A model generated the notes under the pieces. The model worked only from the letters and a program-made list of their open reading frames with translations, did no database searches and had not been told where the DNA came from. Shown here in pieces: positions 6,325 to 13,066 of a stretch of DNA of 24,814 nucleotides. Both the position numbers and the translations under genes were made by a program. Origin of the DNA: CALEMW01 sp035447065. GTDB lineage: Bacteria; Krumholzibacteriota; Krumholzibacteriia; LZORAL124-64-63. The stretch's first letter is position 1. Each line of letters begins with the position of its first letter. Location of the stretch: contig DAOTGJ010000045.1 in assembly GCA_035447065.1 (NCBI GenBank), positions 1 through 24,814 of the forward strand, in the 5' to 3' direction.

Positions 6325-8964
6325 ATGTCCGCTCGTTCCCTGCGACGCCTCCTCGCGGTCGGCGCCCTGCTCCTGCTCGCCGCGCCGTCCTCCGCCCGCA
6401 ACCCCATCCGCCGCGCCTTCTTCGACACCTACCCGGTGGCCCAAGGCACCCAGCTGGACGACCTGCCGTCCAATGCCGCGCATTGCGGCGTCTGCCATTT
6501 CGACTTCGACGGCGGCGGCCAGCGCAACCCCTTCGGCCTCGCCGTGGAGGTGGGCGTGCAGGCCGGCCTGTCCAACGTTGACGCGGTGCTCGCCGCGCAG
6601 AACTTCGATTCCGACAACGACGGGATCACCAACCTGCAGGAGATCACCGACGTCCTGAACTACTCCAACACGCCCACCTTCCCGGGGCTGAAGCTGTCCA
6701 ACCTGGGCTCGGTGCTGAACGTGGACCCGGCGGACGTGGAGCCCTACCTCACGCCGGCGGGCGCCACGGACACCACGCCGCCGGTGGTCACGGTGCTCTC
6801 GCCCGACGGGGGGGAGATCCTGCAGCCCAACAGCACCGTCACCGTGTCGTGGACCGCGAGCGACGGCGGCGGCATCGCGGGCGTGGACCTGTTCCTGACC
6901 GACGGCGACGGCGAGCACGGCCGTCAGCTCGCCAAGGGCCTGCCCAACACGGGCTCCTATGCGCTCTTCATCCCCAACCTGCCGGGTCCCGCGCGGCTGC
7001 AGGTGAAGGCCCACGATCCCGCCGGCAACGTGGGCGAGGACCTGAGCGACGCCGTGGTCTCCGTGGCCACCTGGACCCAGGGCGCCGCTCCCACCACCCT
7101 GCGCGACTTCGAACTGCCGGGCTCGCAGCCCTTCTCCGGCGCCGTCCTGGACGATGCCGGCGCCGTCTGCGCCTCCTGCCATGCGAACGTGGATCCCGTG
7201 GCCGACCCCTGGACCACCTGGGCCGGCAGCATGATGGGCAACACCATGCGCGACCCGGTCTTCCTGGCCACCATGATCATCGCCGAGCAGGACGCGCCGG
7301 CCAGCGGCGACCTCTGCCTGCGCTGCCACACGCCGGGCGGCTGGGTGGAGGGCCGCAGCACCGACACCGCGGGCGGCATGGTCACGGCCAAGGACCGTCA
7401 GGGCGTGCAGTGCGACTTCTGCCACCGCCAGGTGGATCCCGTGTATCAGGCGGGCGTGAGCCCCCTCGCCGATGTGGCCGTGCTGGACGCCCTGGAGGCC
7501 GTGCCCTCCGGCCATGGCAACGGGCAGTTCGTGCTGGATCCCGATCCGGTGCGGCGCGGACCCTACGCCGACGCCCAGGCCAATCATCTCTTCCTGGATT
7601 CGGCCTTCCACCGCAGCAGCGATCTCTGCGGCACCTGCCACGACGTGAGCAACCCCGTGTTCCTGGCCGGCGCCGAGCCCGGCCTCTACGAGCCCGCTCC
7701 CCTGGACGCGCCCCACCCCACCGGCGACAAGCGCGACATGTTCCCGGTGGAGCGGACGTACAGCGAGTGGAGCGTGAGCGCCTACGCGGCGGGGGGCGTG
7801 TACGCGCCGCAGTTCGCGGGCGGCAAGCCGGACGGCATCGTGTCCAGCTGCGAGGACTGCCACATGGCCGACGTGACGGGCCAGGGCGCCCTGGGCGGCC
7901 CCAACCGCACGGACATCGGCGCGCATGACCTGACCGGCGGCAACCACTTCGTGCCGGACATCATCCCGGACTTCTACGCCGGAGAGACCGACCCGGCGCT
8001 GCTGGCCGCCGCCAAGGTCCGCGTGACCGGCATGCTGCAGAAGGCCGCCACGCTGGAGCTCAGCGAGGAGGAGCTGGGCGCGCCGGGAGTGAACGTGAGG
8101 GTGATCAACGAGACGGGCCACAAGCTGCCGTCGGGCTACCCCGAGGGCCGACGCATCTGGCTCAACGTGAAGGCGTACGACCTGGGCGGGGCGCTGGTCT
8201 ACGAATCCGGCGCGTACGATGCGGCCACGGGCGAGCTGAGCCTGGACCAGGACGCCAAGATCTACCACATCGAACCGGGCACGAGCACGCGCCTGGGATC
8301 GCTGCTGGGGATCCCGGCGGGGCCGTCGTTCCACTTCGTGCTGAACGACACCGTGTACCTGGACAACCGCATCCCGCCCCGCGGCTTCACCAACGCCGCG
8401 TTCACCACCGTGCAGTCGCCGCCGGTGGATTACGTCTACGCCGACGGGCAGTACTGGGACGACACCCACTTCACCCTGCCGTACGACGCCGAGACGGTGG
8501 ACGTCACCCTCTACTACCAGTCCATCAGCAAGGAGTACGTGGAGTTCCTGCGCGACGGGAACACCACCAACGACTACGGCCAGCAGCTGCACGACGCCTG
8601 GGCGGCCCAGGGGCGCGCGGCGCCGGTGGTCATGGCCACGGCGTCGCTACAGCTCACGGCCACGGGCGCGGAGGATGCGCCGGTCTTCGTCACCGGCCTT
8701 CGGGGCGCCTCGCCCAACCCGTTCAACCCCGTCACCACCATCTCCTACACCCTGGCGGCGGATCAGCGCGCGGTGGTGCGGATCCACGATCAGCGCGGTC
8801 GCGTGGTGCGCACCCTGCTGGATGCCGTGCAGACGCGCGGGGAGCACGAGGTGGCCTGGGACGGCGCGGACGACCGCGGCCGCGCCGCCGCGTCGGGCAC
8901 GTACTTCGCGGTGCTGCGGGCCGGGGGAACGCAGCGGAGCCTGAAGCTGACGCTCATGAAGTGA
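6325..8964 (+). CDS. Exported hexahaem cytochrome c with FlgD-like C-terminal domain
   Basis: The 879-residue protein has a signal peptide (about residues 1-24) and six CXXCH haem c motifs: CGVCH 54-58, CASCH 282-286, CLRCH 331-335, CDFCH 363-367, CGTCH 435-439 and CEDCH 509-513. The first sits in its own small domain followed by DSDNDGITNLQE (96-107), a calcium-loop-like element. An Ig-like module spans about 150-248 (PPVVTVLSPDGGE), then the five-haem core. Residues about 570-780 are beta-rich without haem sites. The last 85 residues form a FlgD-type Ig domain (SPNPFNPVTTISYTL to SGTYFAVLRAGG to KLTLMK), typical of secreted or surface proteins in several FCB-like phyla. GGAGG sits six bases before ATG 6325. 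The likely role is periplasmic or extracellular electron transfer; substrate unknown. A hairpin after the gene suggests it is transcribed alone. Confidence 0.9.
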   Translation: MSARSLRRLLAVGALLLLAAPSSARNPIRRAFFDTYPVAQGTQLDDLPSNAAHCGVCHFDFDGGGQRNPFGLAVEVGVQAGLSNVDAVLAAQNFDSDNDGITNLQEITDVLNYSNTPTFPGLKLSNLGSVLNVDPADVEPYLTPAGATDTTPPVVTVLSPDGGEILQPNSTVTVSWTASDGGGIAGVDLFLTDGDGEHGRQLAKGLPNTGSYALFIPNLPGPARLQVKAHDPAGNVGEDLSDAVVSVATWTQGAAPTTLRDFELPGSQPFSGAVLDDAGAVCASCHANVDPVADPWTTWAGSMMGNTMRDPVFLATMIIAEQDAPASGDLCLRCHTPGGWVEGRSTDTAGGMVTAKDRQGVQCDFCHRQVDPVYQAGVSPLADVAVLDALEAVPSGHGNGQFVLDPDPVRRGPYADAQANHLFLDSAFHRSSDLCGTCHDVSNPVFLAGAEPGLYEPAPLDAPHPTGDKRDMFPVERTYSEWSVSAYAAGGVYAPQFAGGKPDGIVSSCEDCHMADVTGQGALGGPNRTDIGAHDLTGGNHFVPDIIPDFYAGETDPALLAAAKVRVTGMLQKAATLELSEEELGAPGVNVRVINETGHKLPSGYPEGRRIWLNVKAYDLGGALVYESGAYDAATGELSLDQDAKIYHIEPGTSTRLGSLLGIPAGPSFHFVLNDTVYLDNRIPPRGFTNAAFTTVQSPPVDYVYADGQYWDDTHFTLPYDAETVDVTLYYQSISKEYVEFLRDGNTTNDYGQQLHDAWAAQGRAAPVVMATASLQLTATGAEDAPVFVTGLRGASPNPFNPVTTISYTLAADQRAVVRIHDQRGRVVRTLLDAVQTRGEHEVAWDGADDRGRAAASGTYFAVLRAGGTQRSLKLTLMK

Positions 8965-8989
8965 TCGAGGATCACCAGGGGATGGTCCG

Positions 8990-9024
8990 GGGCCGTCGCG
9001 GGGGAGGATCCTCCGCGACGGCCC
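8990..9024 (+). terminator. Hairpin after the hexahaem cytochrome gene
   Basis: GGGCCGTCGCGG (8990-9001) pairs perfectly with CCGCGACGGCCC (9013-9024) around an 11-base loop. It begins 25 bases after the cytochrome stop codon and precedes the regulator gene. There is no U-tract, so it may act as a weak terminator or an mRNA-end stabiliser. Confidence 0.5.
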
Positions 9025-9101
9025 TCGTGCGAGAGGGGCGTGCAATTCGGCCTTGGAGGCGTTACCATCGGACCATGGCCCGCCACATCCGAGGAGAACC
9101 C

Positions 9102-9737
9102 ATGTCCGCTGTTCCCGACGCCCTGATCCGCACCTTCGCCCCAGGCTTCGGCCCCGATCCGGAGCTCCACCGACAGTTCGCCGAGTGCGGGCGCGTGGTG
9201 GATCTCAAGGCGGGCCAGGCCTTCCTGAGGCCGGGCTCCCGGGTGGACGTCTTCGCGTTCGTGGTGGAAGGCACCCTGCGCGTCGCCAAGACGGGCGGGA
9301 ACGGCCGCGAGATCACGCTCTACACCGTGGACGCGGGGGAGTGCTGCACCGTGAACGTGCTCTGCCTGCTGTCCGGCGACGACAGCCCCGTGGACGCCCA
9401 GGCCGAGACCGACTTGCGCGCCGTGGTCTACAGCCGGGACCTCTTCCGCCATTGGATGGAGACCAGCACAGCGTTCCGCGATTTCATCCACGCCAAGCTC
9501 GCGGACCGCATGGTGGCCATGATGACCCTGGTGGAGGAGGTGGCGTTCCAGCGCATGGACCGCCGCCTGGCCGGCTACCTCACCGACCGTGTGGCCCGCG
9601 CCGGCGCCGCCGAGCTGGCGCTGACCCACGAGGCGGTGGCCGCGGATCTGGGCACCGCGCGCGAGGTGGTGAGCCGCCTGCTCAAGTGCTTCGAGAAGCG
9701 CGGCGTGGTGCAGCTCAGCCGCGGCCGCATCACGGTC
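9102..9737 (+). CDS. Crp/Fnr-family transcriptional regulator, 3' end lost in assembly gap
   Basis: The visible 212 residues show the Crp/Fnr architecture. A cyclic-nucleotide-binding-like beta-roll spans about 20-115 (VVDLKAGQAFLRPGSRVDVFAFVVEGTLRV read in segments). A long dimerisation helix follows (about 125-165), then a winged helix-turn-helix (THEAVAADLGTAREVVSRLLKCFEKRGVV, about 175-203, read in segments). The roll contains GECCTVNVLCLL with Cys81, Cys82 and Cys88; further cysteines are at 29 and 196. There is no N-terminal Fnr iron-sulfur cluster motif. ATG 9102 has GAGGAGAA just upstream. The sequence runs into N at ITV, where relatives normally have about ten more residues, so little protein is missing. 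It heads the DUF2892, haem-barrel and YceI genes and may regulate them; redox or reactive-species sensing by the cysteines is inference. Confidence 0.9.
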
Positions 9738-9837
9738 NNNNNNNNNNNNNNNNNNNNNNNNNNNNNNNNNNNNNNNNNNNNNNNNNNNNNNNNNNNNNNN
9801 NNNNNNNNNNNNNNNNNNNNNNNNNNNNNNNNNNNNN
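9738..9837. other. Assembly gap of 100 N
   Basis: Exactly 100 unknown bases interrupt the sequence, the usual placeholder length for a scaffold join. The true length is unknown. The end of the Crp/Fnr gene and possibly the beginning or the ribosome binding site of the DUF2892 gene lie inside. Reading frames drawn through it are meaningless. Confidence 0.99.
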
Positions 9838-9839
9838 GC

Positions 9840-10025
9840 ATGCGGAACGTCGGAAGCATGGATCGGATGGTGCGGTTGGTGCTGGGGGCGGCCCTGGTCG
9901 TCTGGGCCGTGGCCGGGGGTCCCGTGTGGGCGTGGATCGGCGCGCTGCCGCTGCTGACCGGATTGCTGGGCACTTGCCCGGCCTACAGCCTCTTCGGCAT
10001 GAGCACCTGCCGGAGGAAGGCGTGA
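9840..10025 (+). CDS. DUF2892 (YgaP-type) small membrane protein
   Basis: The 61-residue product matches the DUF2892 family, the two-helix membrane module that forms the membrane part of rhodanese YgaP. It begins MRNVGSMDRMVRLVLG, the usual family opening, and has two hydrophobic helices (LVLGAALVVWAVAGG and WIGALPLLTGLLG). It ends with the conserved CPAYSLFGMSTC, containing two cysteines at about 48 and 57. DUF2892 genes commonly sit beside Crp/Fnr regulators and sulfur-transfer proteins. The first ATG after the gap (9840) gives a family-typical N-terminus, though a start inside the N run cannot be excluded. The stop overlaps the next gene's GTG by four bases (GTGA), indicating translational coupling. 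Confidence 0.85.
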   Translation: MRNVGSMDRMVRLVLGAALVVWAVAGGPVWAWIGALPLLTGLLGTCPAYSLFGMSTCRRKA

Positions 10026-11068
10026 AGAGAACGATGGTCCTCCTCGTCGTGCTGGCGGTGGCGGGAACGGCGGATGCCTTGCCTCGCTACGCCGCCCGTT
10101 ACGGCCAGAGCTGCATCCTGTGTCACGACAACCTCTCGGGCGGGGGGTTGCGGACGTCCTACGCAGGTCAGTTCCTGGTTCCGACGGAACTCGCCGCCAC
10201 AGCCGGCGAGGAGGCCTTCGACCCCGAGATCGCGCCGGGCGTGCGCGTGGGCGGCGACCTGCGCGTGCTGGTGTCCCGCACCAACGACGACCGCGATCTC
10301 CTGCTGGTGATGCAGTCCGACTTCTACGTGGGCGCCGATCTGGACGACCGCATCTCCTTCCAATGGGAACAGACCCGGGCCGGCCTGGGCGAAGCCTACG
10401 GCGCCGCGCGCGTCCTCCCGCGCGGCGGCCACGTGCGCGCGGGCCGGCTCGAACCCGCCTACGGCTGGCGCTTCGCCGATCATCAGCTCCCCGCCCGCCG
10501 CCACCTGCTCGCCCCCGACGGCGCCAACGACCCCGCACGGCTGCTGGCCGACGGCGTGGAGCTGGGTTGGCGGCCGCTGGGGCTGGACGTGCAGGCCGGC
10601 CTCTTCGGCGGCGGCGATCACGGCGACAGCCATGCGGTGCGGGTGGCCGGTTGGCGCCGGCTGGCGGGCCTGAACGTGGCGCTGGGCGTATCCACGTTGC
10701 GGCGCGCGGGCTTCGGGACGCCGCAGCGGGCCACGGCCGGCTTCGGCGCCGTGGCGCGCGGGCGGCTGGCCTGGCTGTGGCAGGTGGACGAGTCCCGCGA
10801 CGGCGGCGAGCGCGGCCGCGCCGTCACCCACCAGGCGTCGCTCAACGTGCGGCGCGGCGTGGACCTGGTGGCCGGCTACGGCTTCCAGGATCCGGACCGC
10901 GACCGCGAGACCGGCATGCGCGAGCGTTGGAGCCTGGCGGTGGACGCCCTGCTCACGCCCCACGCGGGCGTGCTGGTCCAGGGAGTGCGTGAGGATCCCA
11001 CCCCCGGCCCCCGCGTGGAGGCCGTCGACCGCTGGCGCGGCGAGGCCGTGCTGCACGTCCTGTTCTGA
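10022..11068 (+). CDS. Outer-membrane beta-barrel protein with one N-terminal haem c site
   Basis: The 348-residue product has a signal peptide (about 1-19), then immediately LPRYAARYGQSCILCH with a single CXXCH haem motif (Cys31, Cys34, His35). The segment after it, NLSGGGLRTSYAGQFL, links to a long stretch of alternating polar and hydrophobic short strands: VGGDLRVLVS, LLLVMQSDFYVGAD, HVRAGRLEPAYGW and VLVQGVRED among others. It ends VLHVLF, with the terminal Phe expected for BAM-assembled outer-membrane proteins. I infer a barrel of perhaps 14-16 strands with a haem-bearing periplasmic plug or extension. The start is GTG 10022, because GGAGGAAGG lies just before it; ATG 10034 is too distant from that site. 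It overlaps the DUF2892 stop and is followed 11 bases later by the YceI gene. Its partner and substrate are unknown. Confidence 0.75.
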   Translation: MKRTMVLLVVLAVAGTADALPRYAARYGQSCILCHDNLSGGGLRTSYAGQFLVPTELAATAGEEAFDPEIAPGVRVGGDLRVLVSRTNDDRDLLLVMQSDFYVGADLDDRISFQWEQTRAGLGEAYGAARVLPRGGHVRAGRLEPAYGWRFADHQLPARRHLLAPDGANDPARLLADGVELGWRPLGLDVQAGLFGGGDHGDSHAVRVAGWRRLAGLNVALGVSTLRRAGFGTPQRATAGFGAVARGRLAWLWQVDESRDGGERGRAVTHQASLNVRRGVDLVAGYGFQDPDRDRETGMRERWSLAVDALLTPHAGVLVQGVREDPTPGPRVEAVDRWRGEAVLHVLF

Positions 11069-11079
11069 GGGAGGCGGAC

Positions 11080-11676
11080 ATGAGAGCCATCGTCCTGACC
11101 CTGATCCTGAGCGCGACGGCCGCGTGGGCCGCGGCCGCGGAGTACGTGGTGGCCCCCGGCGGAGAGTCGCACGTGGTCTTCGAGTCCAAGGCGCCCATGG
11201 AGTCGTTCGAGGGACGCACGGATCAGGTGCGGGGGAGCGCGGTCTTCGATCCGCTGGACCTGGCGGGCGGCTTCACGGCCGTGCTGACCGTGGACGCGGG
11301 CTCGTTCGACACCGGCATCGGCCTGCGCAACACCCACATGCGCGAGAACCATCTGCACACGGACCGCTTCCCCACCGCGGCGTTCCGGCTGACGTCGGTG
11401 ACGTCGGCGCGGCCGACGCGGCTCGCCCCCGGCGGCGCCGTGGAGCTGGACGTGGCAGGGGAGCTGGAGCTCCACGGCGTGACGCGGCCCCTGAGCGCCG
11501 GCGTGACGCTGCGCCAGCGGGACGACGGCGCGGTGATCGCGGAGACGGAGTTCCCCGTGTCGCTGGCCGCCCACGACATCCCGCGGCCCAAGTTCCTCAT
11601 GCTGAAGCTGGCCGACGAGCAGCTCGTCCGGGTGATGATCGTGGCGCATCCTCGTGGCGGGGAGACCTCACGATGA
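11080..11676 (+). CDS. YceI-family periplasmic protein
   Basis: The 198-residue protein has a signal peptide (about 1-20) followed by a complete YceI lipocalin-like beta-barrel. Landmarks are SHVVFESKAPMESFEG, GGFTAVLTVDAGSFDTGIGLRNTHMREN (read in segments), HLHTDRFPTAAFRL, VAGELELHGVTRPL and KLADEQLVRVMIVA. YceI proteins bind long-chain isoprenoids such as polyprenyl or quinone-type lipids in the periplasm. In this cluster, a quinone or lipid carrier next to cytochromes fits a redox role, but that is inference. The start is ATG 11080 with GAGGGAGG upstream. Its stop codon overlaps the next gene's ATG (ATGA), so translation is coupled. Confidence 0.92.
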   Translation: MRAIVLTLILSATAAWAAAAEYVVAPGGESHVVFESKAPMESFEGRTDQVRGSAVFDPLDLAGGFTAVLTVDAGSFDTGIGLRNTHMRENHLHTDRFPTAAFRLTSVTSARPTRLAPGGAVELDVAGELELHGVTRPLSAGVTLRQRDDGAVIAETEFPVSLAAHDIPRPKFLMLKLADEQLVRVMIVAHPRGGETSR

Positions 11677-12080
11677 CTCGTCGCCTGCTCGTCGGCCTCA
11701 TCTTCGCGGCCCTCGCCACCGCGGGCTGCAGCGATCTGGGCGAGCCTGTCACGGCCCCGGCGCCGGAGGAGACGCTCTCCTTCCAGGCCGACGTCCAGCC
11801 CATCTTCGACGGGAACTGCGTCGGCTGCCACGGCGCCGGCGGCAACGGCGGGCTGGACCTGCGTGCGGGTCAGAGCCATGCCGCCCTCGTCGGCGCCACC
11901 TCGCCCACGTACGGCGCCGTGCGCGTCGTGGCCGGTGATCCGGACGCCTCCGTGCTCTTCGACAAGCTGAGCGGCGGCGGGACGTACGGACAGACCATGC
12001 CGCCCACGGGCACGTCGCTCCCTCCCGCCGCCCTGGAGACGATCCGCGCCTGGATCGCCGCCGGGGCGCCGGACAACTGA
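11673..12080 (+). CDS. Monohaem cytochrome c lipoprotein
   Basis: The 135-residue product has a lipoprotein-type signal ending ATAGC (Cys19), so it is probably anchored to a membrane from the periplasmic side. One haem c motif, CVGCH (Cys49-His53), lies in FDGNCVGCHGAGGNGGLDL, a context resembling the planctomycete-type cytochrome domain. The likely sixth haem ligand is the methionine of QTMPPTG near residue 109. It ends with the usual helix ETIRAWIAAGAPDN of such domains. The start ATG 11673 overlaps the YceI stop by four bases. Seventeen bases separate it from the next haem protein gene. Electron shuttling between periplasmic and outer-membrane partners is the natural reading, without direct proof. 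Confidence 0.87.
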   Translation: MTRRLLVGLIFAALATAGCSDLGEPVTAPAPEETLSFQADVQPIFDGNCVGCHGAGGNGGLDLRAGQSHAALVGATSPTYGAVRVVAGDPDASVLFDKLSGGGTYGQTMPPTGTSLPPAALETIRAWIAAGAPDN

Positions 12081-12097
12081 GCGAAAGGACCCCTGCC

Positions 12098-12949
12098 ATG
12101 CTCCGACGGTTCTCGATCCTCGCCGCGGCCCTCTGCCTGAGCGCCGCCACCGCCGCCGCCTTCTCGAGCGGTCCGCTGGACGGACTGACCAACGCGCCGG
12201 GCGAGGGCAACTGCACGGGCTGTCACGCCGACTTCCCGCTGAACTCCGGCACCGGCGTGCTGGACATCGTGAACATCCCCAGCGCGTACGATCCCGACAC
12301 CACGTACGACCTCACCGTCTCGCTCAGCGATCCCGCGGCCCAGCGCTGGGGCTTCGAGATGACGGTGCTGGACGGCACGGACACCTTCACCGGGACGCTC
12401 GCCACCACCGACGTCAACACCCAGACCAGCACCGGCGGCGTCTTCGGGCGCACGTACATCAAGCACACCAGCGCCGGCACCAACAACGGCCAGACCGGCT
12501 CCAACACCTGGACGGTACGGTGGACGTCGCCGCCGGCGGGCAGCGGGGACGTCACGTTCTACATCGCCGGCAACGCCGCCAACGGGAACTTCTTCAACAC
12601 GGGCGACCGCATCTACGCGGTGGCCCTGCCCCTGGCCGAGAGCCAGGGCACGTCCGTGGACGGGTTCGCGCCGCGGGCCCTGGCGCTGCAGAGCGCCCCG
12701 AACCCCTTCAACCCGCGCACGGAGCTGGCCTTCACGTTGGCCGACGCCGCGCCGGTGCGCCTCACCGTGCACGCCCTGGACGGCCGGCGCGTGGCCGTGC
12801 TGCACGAGGGCCTGCTGGAGGCCGGAACCCACCGCGTGCCGTGGACCGCGGTGGACGAGACCGGACGTCGCCTTCCCAGCGGGACGTACCTGGGCCGGAT
12901 CGCCACCCCGACCGGCACAGGGCTCGTCCGCATGACGCTGGTGAAGTAG
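12098..12949 (+). CDS. Choice-of-anchor V protein with one haem c site and FlgD-like C-terminal domain
   Basis: The 283-residue exported protein has a signal peptide (about 1-21). Its haem motif CTGCH (Cys39-His43) lies in the context GPLDGLTNAPGEGNCTGCH, the opening of choice-of-anchor V / Reeler-like domain proteins. The beta-sandwich domain (about 50-185) includes WGFEMTVLDG and VTFYIAGNAANGN. The last 80 residues are a FlgD-type Ig domain (APNPFNPRTELAFTL, GRRVAVLHEG, LPSGTYLGRI, RMTLVK), the same kind as on the hexahaem cytochrome at 6325-8964. It starts at ATG 12098 after GAAAGGA. It is the last gene of the run and is followed by a strong stem-loop and T-rich tail. Secretion to the surface and haem binding are inferred; function unknown. 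Confidence 0.87.
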   Translation: MLRRFSILAAALCLSAATAAAFSSGPLDGLTNAPGEGNCTGCHADFPLNSGTGVLDIVNIPSAYDPDTTYDLTVSLSDPAAQRWGFEMTVLDGTDTFTGTLATTDVNTQTSTGGVFGRTYIKHTSAGTNNGQTGSNTWTVRWTSPPAGSGDVTFYIAGNAANGNFFNTGDRIYAVALPLAESQGTSVDGFAPRALALQSAPNPFNPRTELAFTLADAAPVRLTVHALDGRRVAVLHEGLLEAGTHRVPWTAVDETGRRLPSGTYLGRIATPTGTGLVRMTLVK

Positions 12950-12957
12950 ACGGCCGT

Positions 12958-12998
12958 GGCGGATCCGCCGACCGGGCGGTCCGGCGGATCCGCCGCTC
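12958..12998 (+). terminator. Rho-independent terminator closing the redox gene run
   Basis: GGCGGATCCGCC occurs twice (12958-12969 and 12983-12994). Each copy is itself palindromic, and the two flank GACC-GGGC-GGTC. The whole folds into one long stem with a single bulge and is followed by CTCCTTTTCC. Both stem strength and T-rich tail support an intrinsic terminator, located nine bases after the stop codon at 12947-12949. Confidence 0.8.
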
Positions 12999-13066
12999 CT
13001 TTTCCGCGAGACGAAGGCGGTGCGAACGCGTAGGATGGGGCTCCCCATGCCATCGGAGGACCCCGG

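Noticed and set aside
6235..8592. A 785-codon open frame on the minus strand
   Set aside because: It is antisense to the hexahaem cytochrome, has no recognisable domain and has the same shadow composition.
8961..10025. Apparent fusion of Crp/Fnr regulator and DUF2892 protein
   Set aside because: The frame continues only because 100 N were read through. The two are separate families that normally occur as neighbouring genes.
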